NCBI RefSeq assembly: GCF_006065315.1 | Contig: NZ_CP040749.1 | Coordinates: 3,362,501-3,426,500, forward strand | Direction: 5' to 3' | From: Aureibaculum algae | Lineage (GTDB): Bacteria; Bacteroidota; Bacteroidia; Flavobacteriales; Flavobacteriaceae | Length of the DNA: 64,000 bases | Shown here: one piece after another, positions 44,876 to 52,553 of the stretch | Numbering within the stretch: position 1 is the stretch's first letter | Layout of the letters: each line of letters opens with the position of its first letter | Made by a program: the position numbers and the translations under genes | The notes under the pieces: generated by a model | Told to the model about the DNA's origin: nothing | Seen by the model: only the letters and a program-made list of their open reading frames with translations | Database searches by the model: none

Positions 44876-44902
44876 CCAATTATGTTACTTTAACACGCTT
44901 AA
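44876..44902 (+). repeat. R3 intergenic repeat, copy 2
   Basis: Segment beginning CCAATTATGTTACTTTAACA matches 44267-44293 with only a few substitutions; it lies in the leader of the following gene. Confidence 0.5.
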
Positions 44903-45021
44903 TTCCCTTTCGTAAAAAGAGCAACGAGCAGCATATACATTGGAGTCCAGCTACCAAGAAAAAAAACGAGGCGAAATTGAACAGCCAAATAGTTCGAAAA
45001 GAAATTAAAGCAATAAAAAAG

Positions 45022-45612
45022 ATGAGTTCCATTTTTTTTGAATCAAACAGTTATTTTATTGATGAAAAAGTTAATTATTTTAAGTTTGAAAATAGTTACA
45101 AAGTGTTTAATGACAAAGGAAAAGAGATTGGTTCTGTAAACCAAAAATTATCGTTTGGACAAAAAGCTCTGAGCTTACTCTTAAATAAAAGCATGTTGCC
45201 TTTTCAACTAGAAATAAAAGATACTTCTGGTAATTTACAAACCACAATATCTAGAGGTTGGACCTTCTTTATGTCAACCATTGTAATTGATGATGCTAAA
45301 GGCAAGACTATTGGTTCTATAAAACAGAAGTTTAAATTATTTAAACCCACTTTTAAAATAGTTAATACATCTGGGCAAATTCTGGCTGTAATTAATGGCG
45401 ATTGGAAAGCTTGGAACTTTCAAATAAAAGACGGTTACGACAAACCGATTGGAACCATAAGTAAAAAATGGAATGGTGCAATGAAAGAAATTTTTACCTC
45501 AGCGGACAAGTATAATGTAGATTTTAATTCAAACTATACCGATATAACCAATAAAATGGCAATACTATCAAGTGCCATAACCATTGATATGGTTTTAAAA
45601 GAAAGTAAATAA
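45022..45612 (+). CDS. LURP-one-related/phospholipid-scramblase-like protein
   Basis: Protein of 196 aa from ATG 45022; a TTG 15 codons upstream is possible. The sequence is a run of repeated beta-hairpins: YKVFNDKGKEIGSVNQK, FQLEIKDTSGNLQTTISRG, IVIDDAKGKTIGSIKQK, FKIVNTSGQILAVINGD, FQIKDGYDKPIGTISKKWNG. This matches the tubby-like LURP-one barrel that ends with a central C-terminal helix, here KMAILSSAITIDMVL. Bacterial members are uncharacterised; lipid or membrane association is suggested by the fold. Confidence 0.72.
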   Translation: MSSIFFESNSYFIDEKVNYFKFENSYKVFNDKGKEIGSVNQKLSFGQKALSLLLNKSMLPFQLEIKDTSGNLQTTISRGWTFFMSTIVIDDAKGKTIGSIKQKFKLFKPTFKIVNTSGQILAVINGDWKAWNFQIKDGYDKPIGTISKKWNGAMKEIFTSADKYNVDFNSNYTDITNKMAILSSAITIDMVLKESK

Positions 45613-45958
45613 TTACGTACAACCTCTTGTTAATAAAACAGTAAAAATACCAAACAACTATTGCTGTTAATTTCTTAACTTTGAAAGTGTTCGCTAACAA
45701 ATACTTCATTTTTCAATTCATATAATTTGAATTTAGTTTTTGTTTAAGCGGAAACTAAAACCATAACGGGTATAAACGCTCCCGAAGTATCGGGACGTTT
45801 AAACAATTGTTGTAGTGCATTTGAAAAAAAAATCAAAAACAACCAAATTTATTAACTGGGGGAATTTAAAAATATTAAAGAATTTAGAATTACAAAGGAA
45901 TTCACAATCACCCCAATTAAATACCGTTTATTAAAATAAATAATTTAACCTAACCAAT
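45613..45958 (+). repeat. R1 intergenic repeat, copy 2, with -7 box and CCCGA hairpin
   Basis: A 346-base gene-free stretch. R1 core is about 45631-45746 with the -7 box TAACTTTG (45676-45683) then GTTCGCTAACAAATACTT. The hairpin TCCCGA-AGTA-TCGGGA (45780-45795) is extended by AAACG/CGTTT and matches the copy 1 hairpin except in the loop. The rest, to the next ATG, shows nothing recognisable. Confidence 0.72.
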
Positions 45959-46354
45959 ATGAAGTTAGTAATAAAATGTAAAGATTGTCGCGAAGAAAAT
46001 AAAGTACCAAACTATGCCAGAGACCGAGTTAATTATGCGAAGAAATTTGGAGACAAATTTGAATTGAATTGTAAAAAATGTAATAAAACAAATGAATATC
46101 ATGTGGACGACATAAGAGCTGAAAATTATAGATTAGGAGAAATAATTACTAACCGAATTATCGTATTGGTTATTGTATCTGTAATATCAATTATTTTGAT
46201 GATTGCCTTTTGGGGAAGCCCGATAAGCTGGAGTTTTATACTATTGCCAATTGCGACCTTATTCTTTTTTAAAAATAATGACTCTAAAAAACAACTCAAC
46301 TTTAATAAACACAAAATGAAAGGACGAATCCCCACTAGCGGATTGAAACGATAA
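45959..46354 (+). CDS. Zinc-ribbon plus two-TM membrane protein of unknown function
   Basis: Protein of 131 aa. The N-terminus has two CxxC pairs (CKDC at about 6-9 and CKKC at about 39-42), a zinc-ribbon arrangement. Two TM helices follow (about 63-82 and 87-103), then a basic tail. It resembles small membrane zinc-ribbon proteins with no known function. It follows R1 copy 2 with a leader of about 275 nt. Confidence 0.65.
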   Translation: MKLVIKCKDCREENKVPNYARDRVNYAKKFGDKFELNCKKCNKTNEYHVDDIRAENYRLGEIITNRIIVLVIVSVISIILMIAFWGSPISWSFILLPIATLFFFKNNDSKKQLNFNKHKMKGRIPTSGLKR

Positions 46355-46400
46355 GAATAACGGAAGCAATGTACTTCAAGAATTTAGTGTATTTGAAAAA

Positions 46401-46901
46401 ATGGAAAATCAGTTTAAAATTTTACTGCTGACCTTAACACTTGGAATCTCAAGTTGCTCAAGTTCCTTTATTGTAAAAACAAAAAAGAAAACGATTAACT
46501 TGGAATCACTACCTGAAAATTCAATAAAAGTTGGAGTTGATAATGGAATTGTTCAAATAGTGTTTGACCGAAATGATTTAACTGACTTGTTCGAAAAAGA
46601 TTTAAACGAATGGTTGGACCCTCGAATAAAATCATATGTTGAAAATTTAAAATCATTAAAATCCGACACGATTTATAAAAAGGACAAAACAATCGGAATT
46701 TTACCACTTTCTGAATACGAATTGAAATTCCACTCTCTAATCTTAAACGGAAAAGCGGAAATTAAAAATAAAGAAACTAACGAAAATATAAAACGAATTA
46801 AATATAAATTTACGAGAGATAAACTCGGTGGACAAAATGCTTATTTCTATACTGAAAACGGAATTGAATTTTATGAAATTCTACTTGCTTTCGGAGAATA
46901 A
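46401..46901 (+). CDS. Lipoprotein of unknown function
   Basis: Protein of 166 aa with a lipoprotein signal (LGISSC, Cys19). The mature part is mixed alpha/beta and Lys-rich, with no recognised motif. The last 60 residues form likely beta strands (EYELKFHSLILNGKAEIKN). It sits 46 nt after the zinc-ribbon membrane protein gene on the same strand and immediately before an inverted-repeat element. Confidence 0.6.
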   Translation: MENQFKILLLTLTLGISSCSSSFIVKTKKKTINLESLPENSIKVGVDNGIVQIVFDRNDLTDLFEKDLNEWLDPRIKSYVENLKSLKSDTIYKKDKTIGILPLSEYELKFHSLILNGKAEIKNKETNENIKRIKYKFTRDKLGGQNAYFYTENGIEFYEILLAFGE

Positions 46902-46905
46902 AAAA

Positions 46906-47051
46906 GGCACTACAACAATGTATAACAAAAATAGGGAGGTTTGGTGCCTGAATAAAGGCTTGGGCATATTTACTTGGCCACCAAATCTTTTGATTTGGCT
47001 TGTGGATAATCTTAAAGGAAATTGCTAATTTAAAACCCTACTTTTGTTATT
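46906..47051. repeat. Inverted-repeat element (MITE-like) between two genes
   Basis: Terminal inverted repeats TATAACAAAAATAGGG (46921-46936) and CCCTACTTTTGTTATT (47036-47051) match at 14 of 16 positions. Inside are the perfect hairpin CCAAATC-TTTT-GATTTGG (46981-46998) and, across the left end, GGCAC (46906-46910) with GTGCC (46944-46948). It fills the space between the stop of one gene and the promoter of the next. No transposase is present. Confidence 0.62.
47039..47046 (+). promoter_or_regulatory. -7 box (TACTTTTG) inside the right inverted repeat
   Basis: Perfect TAnnTTTG within the terminal repeat of the element, 30 nt before the DUF6807 gene ATG, so the element appears to supply that gene's promoter. 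Confidence 0.55.
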
Positions 47052-47076
47052 CACTAAAGTTTTTACCAATTAATCT

Positions 47077-48015
47077 ATGAGATATTTCATTAGCATTTTC
47101 CTGTTTTTATGTTTAGAAAACAATGCCCAATCTCAAAGTGTAAGCGTTCAGATTCAAGATAACGTAGTACTTTTCAAAGAAGGAAAAGATAGCATACTAT
47201 GCTACCAAATAGCTAATAAAGACCTAAATGGCAAGCATAAAAGATCAAATTATATTCATCCATTGTATACGTTAGATGGTAAAATTTTAACTGAAGATTT
47301 TCCTTCAGACCACCCTCACCACCGTGGTATCTTCTGGGCTTGGCACCAATTGCATATTGGAGACAAACAAATTGGTGACGGGTGGGAAATAAAAGATTTT
47401 AAATGGCAAGTACTTTCAGTTAAAGAACTAAAAAAGAAAGGCAAACAAAGAAGTATTAAAGCCAATGTGGTTTGGAAGTCTCCTTTGTGGTTAGATGATA
47501 ACGGAAATGAAAAGCCATTGGTAACTGAGTATACTACCATTACGGTATACCCAAAAGCAAAGAACTATAGACAAATTGATATTGAAATTTCCTTGATTGC
47601 AGAGGAACCCAATATGCGTATTGGAGGATCTGATGATAAAAAAGGATATGGAGGTTTTTCGACTAGAATTAGACTCGGTGAAGACATCGCATTTACAAGT
47701 GCTATTGGATCAATTAAACCGGAACAACTACCAATTAAAGCAGGAGGTTGGATGGATATCTCCGAATCGTTGGGACTTAAGGACTCATTAGCAGGTATTT
47801 CAATTTTAAGTCATCCCAATAACCCAGGTTATCCAAATCCTTGGATTTTGCGTTCAAAAGCCAGTATGCAGAACGCTGTATACCCATACCCTGGTGCAAA
47901 ACCGGTTATTCTTTCTGATGTTGAACCTACCCTATTACGGTACCGTTTACTTATTCATAAAGGATTAAAAGCATCAGAAATTTCAACGCTACATACACAC
48001 TATGGAAAAATGTAG
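47077..48015 (+). CDS. PmoA-like family protein (DUF6807), secreted
   Basis: Exported protein of 312 aa with a signal peptide (ending NNAQSQ, about residue 19). The DUF6807 core contains YIHPLYTLDGKILTEDFP, the hallmark SDHPHHRGIFWAWHQ near 83, WEIKDF, and GYGGFSTRIRL. It ends in LRYRLLIHKG. Such proteins occur with sugar-degradation genes in Bacteroidota; despite the PmoA label they are unrelated to methane monooxygenase catalysis. Here no such neighbours are present. Function unknown. Confidence 0.86.
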   Translation: MRYFISIFLFLCLENNAQSQSVSVQIQDNVVLFKEGKDSILCYQIANKDLNGKHKRSNYIHPLYTLDGKILTEDFPSDHPHHRGIFWAWHQLHIGDKQIGDGWEIKDFKWQVLSVKELKKKGKQRSIKANVVWKSPLWLDDNGNEKPLVTEYTTITVYPKAKNYRQIDIEISLIAEEPNMRIGGSDDKKGYGGFSTRIRLGEDIAFTSAIGSIKPEQLPIKAGGWMDISESLGLKDSLAGISILSHPNNPGYPNPWILRSKASMQNAVYPYPGAKPVILSDVEPTLLRYRLLIHKGLKASEISTLHTHYGKM

Positions 48016-48248
48016 TCGTTTTTAGTGTTTTAAAAGAAAGTAAATAAATACACCTATAATACCTGTTCATAAAATACCTGTAACTCTAAACAACTATTGC
48101 TTTAAAATTCTTACTTTTGAAAGTGTTCGCTAACAAACACTTATCTTTTCTATAGGTATTATTTGAAATTAGATGTTGTTTTGTCAACACATAACGATAA
48201 AAGATATTACCAATCATTAGTTGTGTACATGTTAAAAACCGAGAATAA
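48016..48248 (+). repeat. R1 intergenic repeat, copy 3, with -7 box
   Basis: R1 core runs about 48067-48205: AACTATTGC, the -7 box TACTTTTG (48112-48119), GTTCGCTAACAAACACTTAT, CTTTTCTATA, then ATTATTTGAAATTAGATGTTG and ACATAACGATAAAAG. The part after the -7 box is nearly the same as copy 4. Confidence 0.72.
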
Positions 48249-48491
48249 TTGAGAAAAATTATTTATATAATTGCTTTGATTCTATTACTAGTCGGAATTA
48301 CATTATTTGAATTTATGGCCTATAATTCAATGGTCAGTTTAAAATATGAAACACATGAATTGAATGATTGTATTTCACTAGTTTCTGAAATTGACTTATG
48401 CAGAGCAATAAGAACATTTCACATTATAGCAATTCTTTTCGGACTGACAATTATGGGACTTTTGATTTACAAAAAACGGATTTTAAAATAA
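48249..48491 (+). CDS. Small two-TM membrane protein
   Basis: Protein of 80 aa with a TTG start; no ATG precedes the first TM. Two hydrophobic helices (about 3-20 and 55-73) flank a short extracytoplasmic loop with two Cys (DCISLVSEIDLC). No family recognised. It follows R1 copy 3 and is followed after 10 nt by a lipoprotein gene, likely in the same transcript. The start codon is uncertain. Confidence 0.55.
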   Translation: MRKIIYIIALILLLVGITLFEFMAYNSMVSLKYETHELNDCISLVSEIDLCRAIRTFHIIAILFGLTIMGLLIYKKRILK

Positions 48492-48501
48492 TAAAGTGAG
48501 A

Positions 48502-48792
48502 ATGAAATTTAAAATATTTATTTGTGTATTGTTATTTATAGCTTGTAGTTGTAGTGTAGAAAATGACCGAGAGAAATATGCTAAAACAATAATTGAAAAA
48601 GTAGAAAAATTTAAAACGCAAAAAAACAGATTACCCAAAAATGTTTCTGAAATCGGACTAATTGAACTTGAAAACAGTAAAGCTTTCTACGAAAAAACAA
48701 CGGACTCAACTTATATCGTTTGGTTTGGCTTAAGTCTCGGAGAATCTAAAATTTTTAATTCAACAACAAAGGAATGGACAAAAGGTGGATAA
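48502..48792 (+). CDS. Small lipoprotein of unknown function
   Basis: Protein of 96 aa from ATG 48502 with a lipoprotein signal (LFIACSC, first Cys about residue 14). The mature part is charged and helical (EKYAKTIIEKVEKFKTQKNRLPK), followed by a small beta-rich end with YIVWFGLSLGESKIF. The pattern of a helix then a Leu-Pro-Lys turn resembles small pilin-like or type II secretion G-like domains, but this is weak. It probably forms a pair with the preceding membrane protein. Confidence 0.58.
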   Translation: MKFKIFICVLLFIACSCSVENDREKYAKTIIEKVEKFKTQKNRLPKNVSEIGLIELENSKAFYEKTTDSTYIVWFGLSLGESKIFNSTTKEWTKGG

Positions 48793-49141
48793 GTGTAAAG
48801 TAAAACCATCACGCAACAACAGTAACCATTGCACACCTTTTAAAAACATCTTTTTAACTCAATAATTGCTTTATTACAGCTATTTAAGAGCTCCTTACAA
48901 AAATAACTCCATTTTTTTTTAGAAACAAGGTTAAAAAAATTACGATTGTGAATAAAACAGTAACCTAAATTAAAATTAATTTATTGAATTGCCTTAACTT
49001 TGAAAAGGCTCGCTGACAAACACTTATCTTTTCTATAGATATTATTTGAAATTAGGTATTGTTTTGGCTACACATAACGATAAAAGACATTAACCATAAT
49101 GTGGTTACACATATATTGGCGGTAATAAATAAATTATAATT
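48793..49141 (+). repeat. R1 intergenic repeat, copy 4 (long form), with -7 box
   Basis: A 349-base gene-free stretch. From about 48813 to 49036 it matches copy 5 (50645-50866) almost base for base: CAACAACAGTAACCATT, CTTTTTAACTCAATAATTGC, TTACGATTGTGAATAAAACA, -7 box TAACTTTG (48995-49002), GCTCGCTGACAA. Together the two copies form direct repeats of about 222 bp around the P-loop ATPase gene. Confidence 0.8.
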
Positions 49142-50635
49142 ATGACAAATGTTTTAGATAAAAACATAGGATTTATTAAAAATCCTTTTTCTAAATTTTC
49201 AGCAGAAGAGGAAAGAGAGTTTCATTCTGAAATATTCTATCCACCAATCTTCTATAATACATTATTAGACGATTTAAAGACTGGTACAAGTAGGTTCATA
49301 TTAGGTCAAAGAGGTCATGGAAAATCTTCAATTATACATAAACTTAAAATAGATCTTGAAAAATCTAACGTATTGACTATAACTATTGATAGATTTGATG
49401 AAATTTCTTTAACAAATAATAAAATAGAAATTCTCAACTTAATTCTTAATCAATTTGTAACGAAATTCGTTATTTTCTTAGAGAAGAACAAACATCTATT
49501 AAAAAAACTAAATAAAAATGAAAAAGAAGAATTAGCTCTTTTAATAAAATTATTTTTCAAACCATTAACCACTTCAGAATTTGAAAAAAAATTTAATAAT
49601 GTTAAAAATATTAAAAGAGAAAAAATTTTAAAAAAAATTTATAATTACCTTATACACCCAACTAATGCTCTATTAAATACAGGTGTACTAATAACTTCAA
49701 AGCTAGTATCAGAATCTCTGAATTTACCTAATGATATAGAGACAAAATATACTGAATTTTTAAAAGAATTTGATATTAAAGCTGAATACAATGCAAATGT
49801 TGATGAAAAAGAATTATTAAAAAGTAAGAGAACATTAAAAGAACTTCTAAGTAAATTAAATTCTATTGCGAAAAAAACATATTTTAACTCATCGGTTATT
49901 CTATTTGATAAAGTAGATGAATTTCAAGATTTGGAACAAGATATAGATAAAATTGCTGATTTTTCTAAAGACTTACTTACGGACACTGAATTGTTAATGC
50001 AAAATGATATAGCAATTGCCTTTAGTTTATGGTCTGAAGTAAAACCTACTCTATCAAGAGTTGTTCTATTTGATAAATTTAAAGAAATTGATATACGTTG
50101 GAAGAATGCTGATATGGTTCCTTTGATAGATAAAAGAATTAAATATTTTAGTGCTGGCGAAAAAAAATTTAAAGATTTATTTGATTCAAGGACGGAAATT
50201 GATGAAATTGTTAATATTTCAAATAGGTCGCCTAGAGATTTGATATCTTGTATGTCCGATATATACGATTATCAGAGTTCAAGACCTGATGTTACTAGAT
50301 TTGATGGATCATCCGTTTCAAATGGTTTAATAAAATTTGCAAAACGATATGATTATTTATCAATGTACCCATCTCTTACTGCTAAAAATAAAGATGTTCT
50401 AACCACAATTAATAATATTTTAAGAAATAAAAAAACTTCATTCTCTATTAAAGACCTAAATATTACATTTAATCAAAAAAATAATTGGTGTAGAAGACAG
50501 ATTGAATTAATGCTAAAATATAATTTGATCGAAGAAAACGTAATCTTAGGTTCAAGTAATGAAAAAATATATGACGTTTTAGACCCCAAAATTATACATT
50601 TAATAAAGAGAAATATTATTAGTCTTGACAGGTAA
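49142..50635 (+). CDS. P-loop ATPase of ORC/AAA-like type (Sll1717-like)
   Basis: Cytosolic ATPase of 497 aa. Walker A is GQRGHGKS (residues 55-62) and the Walker B region is VILFDKVDEF with Asp256, Asp259 and Glu260. A helical insertion (about 110-240) separates them, and a C-terminal winged-helix-like region (about 425-497) follows. The layout resembles single-gene P-loop ATPases of the Sll1717/ORC1 group, some found in defence islands. No effector domain is visible in it. It is bracketed by direct R1 repeats and is visibly AT-rich. Confidence 0.75.
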   Translation: MTNVLDKNIGFIKNPFSKFSAEEEREFHSEIFYPPIFYNTLLDDLKTGTSRFILGQRGHGKSSIIHKLKIDLEKSNVLTITIDRFDEISLTNNKIEILNLILNQFVTKFVIFLEKNKHLLKKLNKNEKEELALLIKLFFKPLTTSEFEKKFNNVKNIKREKILKKIYNYLIHPTNALLNTGVLITSKLVSESLNLPNDIETKYTEFLKEFDIKAEYNANVDEKELLKSKRTLKELLSKLNSIAKKTYFNSSVILFDKVDEFQDLEQDIDKIADFSKDLLTDTELLMQNDIAIAFSLWSEVKPTLSRVVLFDKFKEIDIRWKNADMVPLIDKRIKYFSAGEKKFKDLFDSRTEIDEIVNISNRSPRDLISCMSDIYDYQSSRPDVTRFDGSSVSNGLIKFAKRYDYLSMYPSLTAKNKDVLTTINNILRNKKTSFSIKDLNITFNQKNNWCRRQIELMLKYNLIEENVILGSSNEKIYDVLDPKIIHLIKRNIISLDR

Positions 50636-50973
50636 ATATTAGCGACAACAACAGTAACCATTACACATCTTTTAAAAACATCTTTTTAACTCAATAATTG
50701 CTTTATTACAGCTATTTCAGAGCACCTTAAAACAATAACTCCAAAGTTTTAGAAACAGGGTTAGAAAAATTACGATTGTGAATAAAACAGCAACTTATTT
50801 TAAAATTAATTTGTTGAATTACCTTAACTTTGAAAATGCTCGCTGACAAGTACTTATCTTTTCTAGTTTTATAAAAACTTAGTAATATGGTTTTGTTTTG
50901 GTGAAAAATTAACTCGATAAAAGGATACAATCTCAACATAATTATTATTTAATAAAATAAACTCTATGAACAC
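50636..50973 (+). repeat. R1 intergenic repeat, copy 5 (long form), with -7 box
   Basis: A 338-base gene-free stretch. The segment 50645-50866 is the partner of copy 4, including TAACTTTG at 50825-50832 and GCTCGCTGACAAGTACTT. After 50866 the two copies diverge, and the last about 100 bases before the next ATG are unrelated to copy 4. Confidence 0.8.
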
Positions 50974-51582
50974 ATGGAATATGAAACAGTTTTAAAGCTT
51001 GCCGTTTCCTTAGTAGGATTAATTTCCTTTATTATAAAAATATTAGATTCATTTTCTCAAACCAGTAGAAAAAGGAAATTAAAAACAGACCTAGATTTAC
51101 TCGACAAGATTAATTCTTCCAATATTGATTCAGAAGACAAAGTAAAAGTTAATGAACGATTAAAGGAAATTCTTCAAGAATATCTTGACATTAAAGAAAC
51201 TACAATTAAGTGGTTTGATATATTCTATGCTTTAACTTTATTTGTTGGTTTTGGGTGGTGGACAATTTACATTTACCAAGTCAATACTGAATTTAGTCCT
51301 TGGACAATACTAACAGGCCTTTTTTCTTTTGCAGGTTTATCATTACTTATTGATAACAAATGGAGAAAAAAGAAAGAAGGTAAAGTTATTCTTAATATTA
51401 CAATATTGGATGACTTCAAATATGCGGTTATAATACTAGGGTTAGCTTTACTTATAGGGTTGTTTTTATATACAAAGCACACTGGATATAGCCATTGGTA
51501 TATTTTTATTGGTATTTTAATCCCAATTGGATTTAAAATGCTTGCTGACGGAATAGAATTAAAACAAAGAAAACAAGTCTAA
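50974..51582 (+). CDS. Multi-pass membrane protein of unknown function
   Basis: Protein of 202 aa. An N-terminal TM (about 6-24) is followed by a charged, helical stretch (about 30-75, KRKLKTDLDLLDKINSSN) and then about five hydrophobic segments to the end (about 82-98, 108-124, 145-164, 170-190). No family recognised. It follows R1 copy 5 with a leader of about 140 nt, the same leader length as the ATPase behind copy 4. Confidence 0.68.
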   Translation: MEYETVLKLAVSLVGLISFIIKILDSFSQTSRKRKLKTDLDLLDKINSSNIDSEDKVKVNERLKEILQEYLDIKETTIKWFDIFYALTLFVGFGWWTIYIYQVNTEFSPWTILTGLFSFAGLSLLIDNKWRKKKEGKVILNITILDDFKYAVIILGLALLIGLFLYTKHTGYSHWYIFIGILIPIGFKMLADGIELKQRKQV

Positions 51583-51707
51583 AAAGGTCTTTGAGTTAAC
51601 CTTGATTAGTTTAAAAATGTTTTTTTTTCATAATGTTGATAAATTTATAGACATAAAAGATACAAACGTTATTCGAGATTATTTGATAATTGTTGTAAAT
51701 AAAAAAA

Positions 51708-52379
51708 ATGGAGGAATATAAGAATCTGTTCTACGTAAGGGAAAAAGCTCTTGCAGAAGCTAAGCTAAACAATAATTATAAAGAAAGTATTAGAATTTAT
51801 GAAGAGCATACTATTTATAAACCTGCTGAACATCCAAATACTCCTGTAATTTTAAAAAAAATTCGATCTGCTTATAAAGGAAACACAATAGAATATCTAA
51901 ACAATCTTTATTTTAAATTTTTACAAAAAATTCAACAAGCTGATAAAGCAAATAATATAAATGAACTATTATTTAATTCACAAATCAGCCTTGGACTTAT
52001 AGAACCCTTGATATACTATAACTACAAACATTACAATAGTTTTGATATTAAAACGATACCAGCTATTGATAAAGGTCTTATATATTTTTCAGTAAATGGA
52101 ATAATTGGCCAATTAAAGAATATAGCTGACATAGTTGAATTTTTCCCCGAGCTTAAATTTTACAAATTTCATGTTGATTTAGCTTTTAAAAGAGCAAAGC
52201 TTTCTTCAAAAATTTATAATCAAATTAAAAATAATGGAGACTGCCAGCAATCAAAACTTAAAAATAAATTGGAATTAAGTGATGGTAGATTTATCGCTAC
52301 AACCATTAATTATATGATAAAAGCAAAAAAATTAGATAAATACAAAATTGGAAAAGAAACATTCATTAAAATTGAATAA
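51708..52379 (+). CDS. Protein of unknown function with C-terminal winged-helix-like region
   Basis: Protein of 223 aa, mostly helical and Lys/Asn-rich. The last about 45 residues (QSKLKNKLELSDGRFIATTINYMIKAKKLDKYKIG) have the helix-turn-helix plus wing pattern of a small DNA-binding winged helix. The N-terminal part (about 1-60) looks like a TPR-type helical pair (REKALAEAKLNNNYKESIRIYEEH). No named family is recognised. It lies 125 nt after the membrane protein gene. Confidence 0.65.
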   Translation: MEEYKNLFYVREKALAEAKLNNNYKESIRIYEEHTIYKPAEHPNTPVILKKIRSAYKGNTIEYLNNLYFKFLQKIQQADKANNINELLFNSQISLGLIEPLIYYNYKHYNSFDIKTIPAIDKGLIYFSVNGIIGQLKNIADIVEFFPELKFYKFHVDLAFKRAKLSSKIYNQIKNNGDCQQSKLKNKLELSDGRFIATTINYMIKAKKLDKYKIGKETFIKIE

Positions 52380-52487
52380 AATACGACAACTTATGACTAG
52401 CTCTAGTTTATTTAATAAAACGCTAATAAATTTTCTATTCAGTTTTTATTTGCTAAATGAAATACTTAAAAAATGTAACAGACGAGC

Positions 52488-52510
52488 GAAGCGAACTGAC
52501 GAAGCAAACC
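52488..52510 (+). repeat. R2 intergenic repeat, copy 1
   Basis: The 23-bp segment starting GAAGCGAACTGACGAAGC matches 53314-53336 at 20 of 23 positions. It lies about 45 nt before the cyclase gene. Confidence 0.6.
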
Positions 52511-52553
52511 AAATACAAAACAATTACCACCATTAAAAAAGCAACCATACTAT

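Noticed and set aside
46828..47028. Plus-strand ORF of 66 codons overlapping the lipoprotein end and the inverted-repeat element
   Set aside because: It runs in another frame through the end of a real gene and then across a structured repeat; no protein signal.
43631..51000. CRISPR array or integron cassette array
   Set aside because: The R1 units are long, irregularly spaced and carry promoter boxes, unlike CRISPR repeats; no cas gene or integron integrase is in the window and no clear attC R'/R'' pair was found, so neither label is supported.
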